Part shown: positions 25,893-35,391 of the stretch, in pieces | Layout of the letters: each line of letters opens with the position of its first letter | How positions within the stretch are numbered: the first letter of the stretch is position 1 | Assembly (NCBI RefSeq): GCF_900129035.1 | Contig: NZ_FQTW01000001.1 | Span: 620,001 to 684,000 of the forward strand | Direction: 5' to 3' | Origin: Psychroflexus salarius | GTDB taxonomy: Bacteria; Bacteroidota; Bacteroidia; Flavobacteriales; Flavobacteriaceae | Length of the DNA stretch: 64,000 nucleotides | Position numbers and translations under genes: made by a program | Notes under the pieces: model-generated | Databases searched by the model: none | Told to the model about the DNA's origin: nothing | The model's input: the letters and a program-made list of their open reading frames with translations, nothing else

Positions 25893-26055
25893 ATACCAAA
25901 TATTCTATAAGATGAGACCAAAAGAAATTGAATTATAATTGTCTTAATCAAGGCAAAAAAATGAAACATAGCCTAAGCTACGTTTCATTTTTTTTAACGA
26001 AGAGAAAGGCAATTAGAAACTATTTATTTATCTTATTTTATGGAAGATTTGGTAT
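25893..26055. repeat. 163-bp imperfect palindrome with 9-bp terminal inverted repeats
   Basis: The element begins ATACCAAAT and ends ATTTGGTAT (perfect 9-bp ends). Its two arms of about 80 bases are similar throughout, and the centre TAGC-CTAA-GCTA (25969-25980) is flanked by AAAAAAATGAAAC and GTTTCATTTTTTT. It fills the whole gap between the convergent EEP and wbqC genes. It could be a MITE-like repeat that also acts as a bidirectional terminator. Confidence 0.8.
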
Positions 26056-26684
26056 TATTTAATTTGGTCAAAATAAACCTCAGCTGAAGGTCCTAAATTA
26101 AATAACACATCTAACACACATAAATTAGGAATAAAACCATACTTAGATTTAAAGACTTGGTTATATTCTGAAATTTCATAATAAGCCGAACGTTTGGCTG
26201 AAATGAATCGACGTTCATCTTTAACTTCATTATTTGCTGAATAATCAAGTTTATATTCATCTGTAAATTTAAAATTGAAGTCTACGCCTAATGCTTCAGC
26301 AACCACTTCTGTACATTTCAAATTGTAATCCATCAAATAAGTCGCTGGTTTTTCAAACAAAAAGGCAAAATCATCTTCATAAAATTCAAAAAAAGGCGAC
26401 GTTCTGTAAGCAGTTTGAATAGACTTCCAATGTAATTGCTGCCATTTAAAACTTTGTTCAATTTTTACATCTTTATATAATTGGCGTTTATGAGTGTCTT
26501 TTCTATGCTTAACAGGAATATTCAATTGCAATCTACCATTAGCTCCGTAAATATACTGTCTATTACGATAGGTTTGTTTTTGATAATTATCATGCATTTC
26601 AAAGCTTATAGAATCAGCCTTACTCATAGCAATATATTGATCTAAAGGACCAAAATAAGCAGGATGAAAAAGTGAGGTCTCCAT
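26055..26684 (-). CDS. WbqC family protein
   Basis: About 209-residue member of the WbqC-like family, found in sugar and O-antigen loci but of uncertain activity. The start METSLFHPAYFGPLDQYIAM carries the family's N-terminal 'HPxYFxPLxxY' pattern; ARLQLNIPVKH-like residues follow (GRLQLNIPVKH). The ATG at 26684 is preferred to an upstream one at 26729 because it lies 4 bases after the lepB stop and starts at the family motif. It is the last gene of the parA-to-wbqC run and its stop touches the palindrome. Confidence 0.85.
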   Translation of the reverse strand: METSLFHPAYFGPLDQYIAMSKADSISFEMHDNYQKQTYRNRQYIYGANGRLQLNIPVKHRKDTHKRQLYKDVKIEQSFKWQQLHWKSIQTAYRTSPFFEFYEDDFAFLFEKPATYLMDYNLKCTEVVAEALGVDFNFKFTDEYKLDYSANNEVKDERRFISAKRSAYYEISEYNQVFKSKYGFIPNLCVLDVLFNLGPSAEVYFDQIK

Positions 26685-26688
26685 AAAA

Positions 26689-28266
26689 TTAGCCTTTTTT
26701 ACGCTTTTTACTAAAATACCGGAAACCAAACCAAAGTACTAATGCAATTAAGAAGTACTGCAAATAAGATACACGTTCACCTTCACCTGCAACGGTTGTA
26801 AACATTCGGTCTAACCGAAGTTTTTCAAATAAACCAGATGCATTGCCATCTAAACTTAACCAAATAAATACAGGTTTACCAACCACATGACTCATTGGAA
26901 CATAACCCCAAAAGCGACTATCTTCACTATTATGACGGTTATCTCCCATCATGAAATAGTAATTTTGTTTGAAGGTATAATTGTCAATTGGCTCATCATT
27001 CATATAAACTTGGTTACCTTTAATGGACAATTTTTGCTGCTTTCCGAGCTCTGAGCCTTCGTAAACTTCAATCACACGACGATAAAGTGAAAAAGATTCA
27101 GCATCTAGCTTAACTGTTTTTCCTTTTTCTGGAATATAAATAGGTCCAAACTGATCGCGATTCCAATTAACTTTTTTATTATTAGGGAAGATTTTTAAAT
27201 CTTTTTCTCCTTTTGGATCAACTTTTCGCTTAATCCATTCTACATTCGGATGGTTTTCAAGCTTTTTAGCAGAAGCCTCTGTTACAGCGGGAATTAAATA
27301 TTGGCGCTTTGATTTATTGAACCAAGCAATACCATCTGTAATATTGTAAATTTCAACTAAACTACGCAAATTAAAACCTTGACCTTTACCTTGAACGATA
27401 TAAGAATATTGCGGTTTTGCACGCTCCGGTAATTCTAAAGGTGAAGAATTAATATGAATTTTTCCATCTATAATTTCTAATGAATCACCAGGAACACCGA
27501 CGGTTCGTTTAACGTAATTAGATTTTTTATCGATGGGTTTATGGTAATATTTTCCTGAGTTATCACCAAACATTCTTACCGTGTCTACAGGCCAATTAAA
27601 TACAACAATATCATTACGTTCAATTTCAGTAATAGCAGGTAAGCGCATTAAAGGTAATTCTACTGAAGAAGAATAAGACTTAATACCTACACCAGGAATT
27701 GAGTCATGAACCATAGGAAATGAAATTGGCGTTTTAGGAACACGAGCGCCATAATGAAATTTGCTAACAAATAAAAAATCACCAACTAATAAGCTTTTTT
27801 CTAATGAAGAGGTTGGAATCGTAAATGGCTGCATAACATAAGTGTGAACTATTGTTGCAGCTACAACGGCAAAGATAACTGAGCTAACAAATTCTCCTGT
27901 TTTAGTTGTTGCTTTTATGCTGCGATTACCAAGGTACTGGCAAGTGGTTAAATAATTAAGATAATAATTATAGAAGCCTAAAGTAAAAATAGACAGAAAT
28001 GTGTCTAAAGTTGAATTTTTACCAAAGCTTCTGGCTGTTTCAACCCATATCACAGGAAACATAATTACGTTAATTACAGGAATAAACAGTAAAAAAATCC
28101 ACCACCAAGGTCTATTGATTATTTTTAATAAAACAATAGCATTATAAATAGGAATTGCAGCTTCCCAAGCTTCTCGACCTGCACGTTTATAAAGTTTCCA
28201 AGTTCCGAGAAAATGAATTACTTGGATAATGATGGTCAATAATAATAAATCTATTAATGTAAGCAT
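26689..28266 (-). CDS. lepB: signal peptidase I, large form
   Basis: Inner-membrane peptidase (525 aa) that removes signal peptides from secreted proteins. It has an extra N-terminal module of several membrane helices (residues 1-120), as is usual in Bacteroidota. Catalytic Ser154 lies in IPTSSLEKSLL and the general-base Lys253 in YVKRTVGVPGD. The GDNRHNSEDSRFWG box and a final membrane helix (YFLIALVLWFGFRYF) follow. It is larger than E. coli LepB because of the N-terminal module and an insert between the Ser and Lys. In operon with dapB (2-base gap). Confidence 0.95.
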   Translation of the reverse strand: MLTLIDLLLLTIIIQVIHFLGTWKLYKRAGREAWEAAIPIYNAIVLLKIINRPWWWIFLLFIPVINVIMFPVIWVETARSFGKNSTLDTFLSIFTLGFYNYYLNYLTTCQYLGNRSIKATTKTGEFVSSVIFAVVAATIVHTYVMQPFTIPTSSLEKSLLVGDFLFVSKFHYGARVPKTPISFPMVHDSIPGVGIKSYSSSVELPLMRLPAITEIERNDIVVFNWPVDTVRMFGDNSGKYYHKPIDKKSNYVKRTVGVPGDSLEIIDGKIHINSSPLELPERAKPQYSYIVQGKGQGFNLRSLVEIYNITDGIAWFNKSKRQYLIPAVTEASAKKLENHPNVEWIKRKVDPKGEKDLKIFPNNKKVNWNRDQFGPIYIPEKGKTVKLDAESFSLYRRVIEVYEGSELGKQQKLSIKGNQVYMNDEPIDNYTFKQNYYFMMGDNRHNSEDSRFWGYVPMSHVVGKPVFIWLSLDGNASGLFEKLRLDRMFTTVAGEGERVSYLQYFLIALVLWFGFRYFSKKRKKG

Positions 28267-28268
28267 AA

Positions 28269-28979
28269 TTATTGAGTTAAATCGTCTAAAACTTGCGCCA
28301 TGGTGTATACGCCAGTTGGTTGTTTATAAATCCATTCGGCTGCAACTACGGCACCTTTTGAAAAGCCATCACGCGAAAAAGCACTATGACGAATACTTAA
28401 TTGGTCAATTTTATTAAAAAAAGTTACAGTATGGTCACCAAAAACTTCACCTTTTCTAAATGCTTCAATTGAAAGTTTTGACTCATTTTGTTCTGGAGGG
28501 CAAGCCCAATCTGAATATTTCGTATGTTCTATTACTTTTTCTGCTAAGGTAATAGCTGTTCCGCTCGGTGCATCTTTTTTGTGTATATGATGGGTTTCTT
28601 CTAATTTAACATCATAATCTGTATTAGCCATTAATTTTGAAAAACATGCATTTAGCTTAAAAAACAAATTAACCCCTAAACTGAAGTTTGAAGCATATAA
28701 AAATCTTGAGTTATACTCTTGACATAATTCTACCACTTCATTATACCGATGAAGCCAGCCTGTTGTTCCTGAAATTACAGGAAGTTGAAGTTTTAAAGCT
28801 TCTGAGATGTTTTTAAATGCTGCATCAGGTACACTAAAATCTATTGCCAAATCTGCCTGCTTCAACTGATCTAAATCTAAGTCTCGATTTGTTTTGTACA
28901 TCACTTCATGACCGCGATGTTCAGCAACTTTTTCAATTGCTTTTCCCATTTTTCCGTAGCCAAGTAAGGCAAGTTTCAT
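28269..28979 (-). CDS. dapB: 4-hydroxy-tetrahydrodipicolinate reductase
   Basis: NAD(P)H-dependent enzyme (236 aa) of the diaminopimelate/lysine pathway, needed for peptidoglycan cross-linking. The start has the dinucleotide-binding GYGKMGKAIE, then SGTTGW, ASNFSLGVN, and the signature HHIHKKDAPSGTA with the catalytic His/Lys. Length is normal. One base separates it from the upstream DUF5683 gene. Confidence 0.95.
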   Translation of the reverse strand: MKLALLGYGKMGKAIEKVAEHRGHEVMYKTNRDLDLDQLKQADLAIDFSVPDAAFKNISEALKLQLPVISGTTGWLHRYNEVVELCQEYNSRFLYASNFSLGVNLFFKLNACFSKLMANTDYDVKLEETHHIHKKDAPSGTAITLAEKVIEHTKYSDWACPPEQNESKLSIEAFRKGEVFGDHTVTFFNKIDQLSIRHSAFSRDGFSKGAVVAAEWIYKQPTGVYTMAQVLDDLTQ

Positions 28980-28980
28980 A

Positions 28981-29568
28981 TTAATTGAGCTTTAAATTAA
29001 AAGTGAGATTAAATTCTGGTTTCCGAGTGATGTGGTTGGGTATTATTTGCGGACTTACACTCAAATCGCGCGAAACATTAAATTGGTTTAAATGCGCTTC
29101 AACATTTGCATCTATAATATTTAAAATGTAAAACCCAATTATAAACAATAATGAATATTCTTTATTTTGACGAAATTGCTTTTGGGCATCAATAAGGTTT
29201 TCATTGGTTAACACACCAAAAAATTCGTCATCTTCAAAACCCGCTAAACGACTTTTATAAGCATCTCTATAGCGATTATACTCGTTATTATTAAAGATGT
29301 AAAAATAAGTGCTCGCACCTATTGCACCATATACAAGCGGAATTTTCCAATAGCTTTTGTTATAAGCCTGACCTAAGCCAGGTAATACTGCCGAATAAAA
29401 CGCAGCTTTAGCAGGTGCATTTGCATCAAAAGGATTAGCCTCGAATTTCGATTCAGCTTTTAGTGATTTTGGTTGAGTACTTAGCTTTAAAACTGAAGTT
29501 GTATCGGTTTGTGCAACAATACTTGATGTTATAAAAACTAAAAGAAATGCAATTAATAATTTAGGCAT
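28981..29568 (-). CDS. DUF5683 domain protein, exported and membrane-associated
   Basis: 195-residue protein with a signal peptide (ending SSIVAQ) and the DUF5683 core: AFYSAVLPGLGQAYNKSYWKIP, then two hydrophobic segments (YGAIGASTYFYIF; LLFIIGFYILNIIDANVEAHL). The family is common in Bacteroidota and always near parAB/dapB/lepB; its function is unknown. It overlaps the parB gene by 8 bases. Confidence 0.85.
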   Translation of the reverse strand: MPKLLIAFLLVFITSSIVAQTDTTSVLKLSTQPKSLKAESKFEANPFDANAPAKAAFYSAVLPGLGQAYNKSYWKIPLVYGAIGASTYFYIFNNNEYNRYRDAYKSRLAGFEDDEFFGVLTNENLIDAQKQFRQNKEYSLLFIIGFYILNIIDANVEAHLNQFNVSRDLSVSPQIIPNHITRKPEFNLTFNLKLN

Positions 29569-30463
29569 TTTTTGAATCTTGTAAAATCTTGGCTATTCGG
29601 TTAAAATCTTCATCTGAAGAGAATGGTAATATGATTTTTCCATTACCTTTTTTGGTAACTTTAATGTCTATTTTGGCACCAAAATGTTGTGATATAGCTT
29701 TTAATTGTTGCTGCTTGTCTTGGTCGAGTTTTGGCTGAGAAATCGGTTTTTTACGACCTTCATTAATCGACTTTACTAATTTTTCAGTCTCACGCACTGA
29801 AAGCTTTTCTTTCAGTATTTTTTCATACACTTCTAGTTGCTGTTCAGTGTTAATTATATTAATTAAGGCTCGACCGTGTCCCATACTTAAAAAACCGTCT
29901 CGCATGCCGGTTTGTATAATTGGGTCTAATTTTAATAAACGCAAGTAATTAGCAATTGTAGACCTATTTTTACCAACGCGATCACTCAATTGCTCTTGTG
30001 TTAAATCTATTTCATCTATCAAACGTTGGTAAGATAATGCAATTTCGATAGGGTCTAAATCTTGGCGTTGAATGTTTTCAACTAAGGCCATCTCTAGAGA
30101 TTCCTGATCGTTGGCTATCCTTATGTAAGCAGGAATAGTCTCTAAACCTACTAGTTTAGACGCTCTAAAACGGCGTTCACCTGACACTAATTGGTAAGCT
30201 TGCTGCCCTACTTTCCTAACTGTAATAGGTTGTATTACACCTAGTTCGCGAATAGAAGATGCTAACTCATCTAAGGCATCTTCGTTAAAGCTTGTACGTG
30301 GTTGAAATGGGTTAACTTCAATCGAATCGAGTTCTAACTCGACGATATTGCCAACTACCTTATCGGCATTTTTATCATCAACAGATTGGATATCGTTTTC
30401 AGGATCGTTCAATAAAGCCGATAATCCTCTTCCTAATGCTTTTTTACGTGTTGTTTTTGCCAT
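29561..30463 (-). CDS. parB: chromosome partitioning protein ParB
   Basis: CTP-dependent DNA clamp (300 aa) that spreads from parS sites to segregate the chromosome origin. N-terminal KKALGRGLSALLNDP is the ParA-stimulating tail; the CTPase/nuclease-like domain has NPFQPRTSF, LVSGERRFRAS and ENIQRQDLDPIE; a helix-turn-helix (LSDRVGKNRSTIANYLRLLK) and a C-terminal dimer domain follow. Overlaps DUF5683 by 8 bases and lies 10 bases after parA. I noticed no parS site nearby. Confidence 0.95.
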   Translation of the reverse strand: MAKTTRKKALGRGLSALLNDPENDIQSVDDKNADKVVGNIVELELDSIEVNPFQPRTSFNEDALDELASSIRELGVIQPITVRKVGQQAYQLVSGERRFRASKLVGLETIPAYIRIANDQESLEMALVENIQRQDLDPIEIALSYQRLIDEIDLTQEQLSDRVGKNRSTIANYLRLLKLDPIIQTGMRDGFLSMGHGRALINIINTEQQLEVYEKILKEKLSVRETEKLVKSINEGRKKPISQPKLDQDKQQQLKAISQHFGAKIDIKVTKKGNGKIILPFSSDEDFNRIAKILQDSKNA

Positions 30464-30473
30464 AGTTTAAAAA

Positions 30474-31232
30474 TTAGGCATTGATTAATTCTTCCGCCAA
30501 ACTTAGGTAATTATTAGCACCTTTGCTGGCTGCATCATATTTAATAATGCTTTCACCGTAACTTGGTGCTTCACTTAAACGTACATTGCGTTGTATAATT
30601 GTATCAAAAACCATATCACTAAAATGCTTTTTAACCTCGTCGACCACCTGATTTGATAATCTTAAGCGTGAGTCGTACATGGTTAACAGTAAGCCTTCTA
30701 TTAATAAATCTTTATGATGAACCTTTTGCACACTTTTAATCGTGTTAAGTAATTTGCCTAAACCTTCTAAGGCAAAATACTCACATTGAATTGGGATAAT
30801 TACACTATCTGCAGCAGCTAAGGCATTTAAAGTTAATAAACCTAATGAAGGTGCGCAATCTATAATGACATAATCATAATTATCTTTTAAACTGCGTGTG
30901 GCTTGTTTAAGCATTAATTCGCGATTATCTTGATCGACTAATTCAAGCTCAATTGCTACTAAATCAATATGGGCAGGAATTAAGTCGAGGTTTGGTGAGT
31001 CTGTTTCAATAATAGCTTCATTAGCTTTTGCAGTGTGTTCTAGCAATTGATATGTTCCAACCTCAACCGTTTCAACATCTACACCTAAACCAGATGTGGC
31101 ATTAGCTTGAGGATCGGCATCAATCAATAATACTTTTTTTTCTAAAACACCTAAAGCCGCGGCTAAATTAACAGCAGTTGTTGTTTTACCCACACCACCT
31201 TTTTGGTTTGCAATCGCAATAATTTTACCCAT
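30474..31232 (-). CDS. parA: chromosome partitioning ATPase ParA
   Basis: Deviant Walker-type ATPase (252 aa) working with ParB. The start has KGGVGKTTTAVNLAAAL (deviant Walker A), DADPQANATSGLG, YVIIDCAPSLGLLTLNAL (Walker B region) and NVRLSEAPSYGES near the C-terminus. First gene of the six-gene run parA-parB-DUF5683-dapB-lepB-wbqC. Confidence 0.96.
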   Translation of the reverse strand: MGKIIAIANQKGGVGKTTTAVNLAAALGVLEKKVLLIDADPQANATSGLGVDVETVEVGTYQLLEHTAKANEAIIETDSPNLDLIPAHIDLVAIELELVDQDNRELMLKQATRSLKDNYDYVIIDCAPSLGLLTLNALAAADSVIIPIQCEYFALEGLGKLLNTIKSVQKVHHKDLLIEGLLLTMYDSRLRLSNQVVDEVKKHFSDMVFDTIIQRNVRLSEAPSYGESIIKYDAASKGANNYLSLAEELINA

Positions 31233-31376
31233 GTAAAAGCCTTTTTATGAATCGTAAAAATACAATTAATTACGCCATTTTAAAATCTAAGTTATCAACA
31301 AATAAATCTTACATTTTTATTTGAAATTCACACTATTTTTAGGCTTTTGTTCACAATAAAATTCAACTTAACCAAA

Positions 31377-31384
31377 TATATTTG
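31377..31384 (+). promoter_or_regulatory. -7 promoter element TATATTTG that places the receptor start at TTG
   Basis: Exact TAnnTTTG located after the in-frame ATG at 31347 and 10 bases before the TTG at 31395. It therefore supports the TTG as the real start of the TonB receptor. Confidence 0.5.
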
Positions 31385-31394
31385 TACGAAAAAC

Positions 31395-33755
31395 TTGAAG
31401 AACTTTCTTACTTTCATAGTTAGTCTTTGCATTTTCAGTTTCACATTTTCTCAAACTTATGAGATTTCTGGAAAAATCACAGACACCAATAATCAACCTA
31501 TTTACGGCGCAAACATTATTTTAAGCGACAGTTTAGGAACAGTTTCAGACGAAAATGGAAATTATTCAATAAAAGTAGAAAAAGGAAACTATACGATTAA
31601 AGTTTCTTATTTAGGATTTAAAACCATTAAGAAATCTATTTCAGTTAAAGCATCTCGAGTCTATAATTTTACACTCGTTCCTAAAGCAGAGTCTTTGAAC
31701 GAAATTGTAATTACTGAAAATATTGAAGCTTTAGATACACGTGATACACAAATGAGTGTTAATTCTCTTGACGCAGAAAGTATAAAAAACATTCCTGCTG
31801 CATTTGGTGAAGTTGATGTTATTAGATCACTATTACAATTACCAGGTGTTTCTAATGCTGGTGAAGGCGCTGCTGGATTTAATGTTCGTGGCGGCAATAC
31901 TGACCAAAACTTAATTCTTGTTGATGATGCTATACTGTTTAGCTCTTCGCATCTTTTTGGCTTTTTCTCTATATTTAATCCTGATGCTGTAGATAATTTA
32001 AAACTTTACAAAGGTGGCATTCCTGCTAACTTTGGCGGCCGCGTTTCTTCTGTATTAGATATTAATCAAAAAAAAGCTAATCTAGACAGTATTTCAGGAA
32101 ATGGTGGTATTGGTGTTATTTCTAGCAAACTACTGTTAGAATTACCCATAAAAAAGAAAAAATCTTCGCTTTTATTAGCTGGTCGTGCAACATACGCGCA
32201 TCTATTTTTAAAATTAACTGATAATCAAAATACGGCTTATTTTTACGATTTTAACGCTAAATACTTCAACCAAATCAATCAAAAAAACAGCATTGCATTT
32301 TCAGTTTATCATGGTAATGATTTGGTAAGTATAAATGAAAGCTTTACAAACACTTATGGTAATACCTTTGGAAATTTTAAATGGAACAGCCTTCTTAGCG
32401 AAAATTTATCTGGCGACTTCAACCTATCGTATAGCCGCTACAATTACAACTTAGATTTAAGCCTTGTAGGATTTGAATTTGATAATTGGGTAAGTAACCT
32501 CAACTTAAATGCCAATTTTAATCATTTTATTTCAGACCAATTCAGCTTTAAGTATGGCTTAAGTAGCATTAAATATACTATTGAACCTGGTAATATTATT
32601 CCTAGTTCTGATAATTCTGGGATTAATCCTGATAATCTTGCAAACAAACATGCTTTTGAACATGCGGCGTATTTCAGTGTAAAACAAAAACTGAGTGATG
32701 CCATCAATCTAGAATATGGTTTAAGACTCAATGCCTTTTGGCGTATGGGACAAGGTGAAATTTTTAGTTACGAAAACAATCAACCCATTAGGTACAATAA
32801 TGTAACAGGCATTTATGAGGAAGCCGAACCTATTGACACAAGACAAAGTAGTGCTTCTAAAATTGAAAAAGAATTTTATAACTTAGAACCACGATTTGCA
32901 ATATCTTATAGTTTTAACGATCATACATCTTTAAAAGCAAGTTATAACCGCTTAGCACAAAATATGCACTTGCTTTCTAACACTTCCTCACCAACACCAT
33001 TTGATGTATGGACGCCAAGCGGAGAATTTGTAAAACCGCAGCTTCTTAACCAATATTCGATCGGTTTTTTTAAAAATTACCGAAATAAAACTTACAGTTT
33101 TGAAACTGAAGTATTCTATAAAACAGTAGACAACCGCATCGATTATGTGAATGGCGCTAATTTAATTGCTAACGACCAAATTGAAAGTGTTATTTTGAAT
33201 GGAGAAAGTCGCGCCAATGGTTTAGAGCTTTTGGCGCGAAAAAATAAAGGTAAACTTACTGGTTGGATTGCCTATACCATTTCTCGTTCAGAGCAACGCA
33301 CACCAGGGTTTTCAGCCAATGATCCAGGCATTAATAATGGCGATTGGTATTTAGCGAATTTTGATCGCCTTCACGATTTAAGTCTTACAGCAAATTATGA
33401 TTTTAACAAAAAATGGGACTTTAATGCTAACTTCACGCTTCAAACAGGAAGACCTGTTAACTTTCCTGTTGGTCAATTTGAATATCAAGGATTGAACATT
33501 CCAGTTTATGAAGGTCGAAACACCAATCGCTTACCTGCATTTCATCGCTTAGATATTTCAGCCACATTAACACCTCAAAACCAAAATCATAAGTCATGGA
33601 CTTCAAAATGGAACTTTGGCATTTTTAATCTATACAATCGTAAGAATGCAGCTTCTCTAAACTTTGAACAAAACCGAACTTCTGGCCAAAATGAAGCCGT
33701 TCGTTTATCAATATTTGGAATTATACCTTCTGTGAGTTACATCTTTGAATTTTAA
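31395..33755 (+). CDS. TonB-dependent receptor with carboxypeptidase-regulatory-like domain
   Basis: Outer-membrane active transporter of about 786 residues. From the TTG start the signal peptide is textbook (MKNFLTFIVSLCIFSFTFSQ). Then come a carboxypeptidase D regulatory-like domain (ISGKITDTNNQPIYGANI), the plug domain (LPGVSNAGEGAAGFNVRGG, DQNLILVDDA) and a long beta-barrel ending FGIIPSVSYIFEF, with the terminal Phe of outer-membrane proteins. The upstream in-frame ATG would add 16 residues that spoil the signal peptide and begins before the promoter element. Partner is the DUF4249 lipoprotein 3 bases downstream. Substrate unknown. Confidence 0.9.
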   Translation: MKNFLTFIVSLCIFSFTFSQTYEISGKITDTNNQPIYGANIILSDSLGTVSDENGNYSIKVEKGNYTIKVSYLGFKTIKKSISVKASRVYNFTLVPKAESLNEIVITENIEALDTRDTQMSVNSLDAESIKNIPAAFGEVDVIRSLLQLPGVSNAGEGAAGFNVRGGNTDQNLILVDDAILFSSSHLFGFFSIFNPDAVDNLKLYKGGIPANFGGRVSSVLDINQKKANLDSISGNGGIGVISSKLLLELPIKKKKSSLLLAGRATYAHLFLKLTDNQNTAYFYDFNAKYFNQINQKNSIAFSVYHGNDLVSINESFTNTYGNTFGNFKWNSLLSENLSGDFNLSYSRYNYNLDLSLVGFEFDNWVSNLNLNANFNHFISDQFSFKYGLSSIKYTIEPGNIIPSSDNSGINPDNLANKHAFEHAAYFSVKQKLSDAINLEYGLRLNAFWRMGQGEIFSYENNQPIRYNNVTGIYEEAEPIDTRQSSASKIEKEFYNLEPRFAISYSFNDHTSLKASYNRLAQNMHLLSNTSSPTPFDVWTPSGEFVKPQLLNQYSIGFFKNYRNKTYSFETEVFYKTVDNRIDYVNGANLIANDQIESVILNGESRANGLELLARKNKGKLTGWIAYTISRSEQRTPGFSANDPGINNGDWYLANFDRLHDLSLTANYDFNKKWDFNANFTLQTGRPVNFPVGQFEYQGLNIPVYEGRNTNRLPAFHRLDISATLTPQNQNHKSWTSKWNFGIFNLYNRKNAASLNFEQNRTSGQNEAVRLSIFGIIPSVSYIFEF

Positions 33756-33758
33756 ATT

Positions 33759-34583
33759 ATGGCAAAACAAATTAAATATATCGTTCTTCTAACAATGAGC
33801 ATCATTTTAATAAGCTGTGAAGATGTTGTTGAAGTTAATTTAGAAACAGCTCAACCACGTTTAGTGATAGATGCCGCCTTAAAATGGGAAAAAGGAACTG
33901 CTGGGAATTACCAAGAAATTCGCATTTCGCGATCAAGAGGTTTTTACGATGAAACGCCTTCAATGGTTTCTGGCGCAACAGTTGAAGTTATTAATTCTGA
34001 AAATACTGTTTTTGAGTTTACAGATATGAACGCTAACGGAATTTACACTACAAATGATTTTCAACCTCAACTCAATGAAGTTTATACCTTATTAGTTGAA
34101 GTTGATGGTAGAACTTTTGAAGCAACTGAGCAACTCATGCCTGTTGCAACAATTGATTCTGTTCAGCAACGTAATGATGGCGGATTTTCAGGTGAAGATA
34201 TTGAACTTAAAGCTTTTTACAAAGATCCTGTTGAAACCGAAAATTACAATTTATTCACTTTTGATGTAGACTTTATTGCTTTTCCAGAATTTGAAATTTA
34301 TGATGACGAATTTAATAACGGAAATACAAATTTTGCCTTTTATACAGAAGAAGATCTTGAAGCTGGTAATACTGTTGAAATTATTAACCACGGAATTTCA
34401 GAAGATTATTATAATTACCTTGTAATACTGCTGAACCAAATTGGTAGTTCTGGTGGACCTTTTCAAACGCAACCTGCTGTGGTTCGTGGCAATATAAATG
34501 ATGTTGATAATCCTGATGAGTATATTTTTGGTTACTTTAGCCTTTCAGAAATCGATCGTGTTAATTATACTGTTAATGAGTGA
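33759..34583 (+). CDS. DUF4249 family lipoprotein
   Basis: 274-residue lipoprotein (lipobox ILISC, Cys20) of the DUF4249 family, which follows TonB receptors in Bacteroidota much as SusD follows SusC, though DUF4249 is unrelated in fold as far as sequence shows. The mature start EDVVEVNLETAQPRLVIDA and SGATVEVINSENTVFEFTD are typical. It overlaps murQ by 8 bases. It probably sits on the outer membrane with the receptor. Confidence 0.88.
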   Translation: MAKQIKYIVLLTMSIILISCEDVVEVNLETAQPRLVIDAALKWEKGTAGNYQEIRISRSRGFYDETPSMVSGATVEVINSENTVFEFTDMNANGIYTTNDFQPQLNEVYTLLVEVDGRTFEATEQLMPVATIDSVQQRNDGGFSGEDIELKAFYKDPVETENYNLFTFDVDFIAFPEFEIYDDEFNNGNTNFAFYTEEDLEAGNTVEIINHGISEDYYNYLVILLNQIGSSGGPFQTQPAVVRGNINDVDNPDEYIFGYFSLSEIDRVNYTVNE

Positions 34584-35391
34584 TTTTAGAAAAATAACTG
34601 AAGAAGATTCTTATTACAACGACATTGAAAAAATGTCGACCTCAACAATATTAACATCTATTAATCAAGAAGACCAAAAAATTGCTACAGCGGTTAAAAA
34701 AGTGATACCTCAAATTGAAAACTTTATTCATGTTTTAGTCAAAAAAATGCAAAATGGTGGTCGACTTTTCTACATTGGCGCTGGAACAAGTGGCCGATTA
34801 GGAATTTTAGACGCTAGTGAATGTCCGCCAACTTTTGGTGTAAACGAAGATGTAGTTATAGGTATCATTGCTGGCGGTGACAAGGCTATTAGAACGGCTG
34901 TAGAAAATGCTGAAGATAATACTAATCAAGCTATTAAAGATCTTAAACAGCATTCAATCTCTAAAAACGATTGTGTTGTAGGTCTTGCCGCTTCTGGAAC
35001 AACTCCATATGTTGTTAAAGGCTTACAAGCTTGCCAGGAGCTTAATATAACCACAGCTTGTATTACTTGCAACCCAAACTCACCTATTACTGAAGTTTCA
35101 AATTTTCCGATAGAAGTCCTTGTCGGACCCGAATTTATCACTGGAAGTTCACGCATGAAAGCTGGTACGGCTCAAAAACTGGTTTTAAATATGATGAGTA
35201 CAACAGCGATGATTAAGCTAGGTCGCATTAAAGACAACAAGATGGTAGATATGCAACTATCAAACACAAAGCTCATTGAGCGTGGCACAAAAATGATTGC
35301 AAAATCTTTAAAGATTGATGAATCGAAAGCAAAAGAGCTATTACTAAAATACGGCAGCGTAAGAAAAGCTATATTTCATGCAACACACTAA
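34576..35391 (+). CDS. murQ: N-acetylmuramic acid 6-phosphate etherase
   Basis: Cytosolic enzyme (271 aa) that cleaves the lactyl ether of MurNAc 6-phosphate to give GlcNAc 6-phosphate in cell-wall recycling. The SIS-domain motifs are YIGAGTSGRLGILDASECPP, AASGTTPYVV and GSSRMKAGTAQK. The ATG at 34576 gives the normal N-terminus (MSDFRKITEEDS); an upstream ATG would read hydrophobic residues out of the DUF4249 gene in another frame. It overlaps DUF4249 by 8 bases and DUF6095 by 14 bases, so the four genes from the receptor on are probably cotranscribed. Confidence 0.95.
   Translation: MSDFRKITEEDSYYNDIEKMSTSTILTSINQEDQKIATAVKKVIPQIENFIHVLVKKMQNGGRLFYIGAGTSGRLGILDASECPPTFGVNEDVVIGIIAGGDKAIRTAVENAEDNTNQAIKDLKQHSISKNDCVVGLAASGTTPYVVKGLQACQELNITTACITCNPNSPITEVSNFPIEVLVGPEFITGSSRMKAGTAQKLVLNMMSTTAMIKLGRIKDNKMVDMQLSNTKLIERGTKMIAKSLKIDESKAKELLLKYGSVRKAIFHATH

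Noticed and set aside
34498-34583. Upstream ATG for murQ that would make a longer protein with a hydrophobic N-terminus.
   Set aside because: That segment is another frame of the DUF4249 gene and is not part of any MurQ; ATG 34576 gives the family start.
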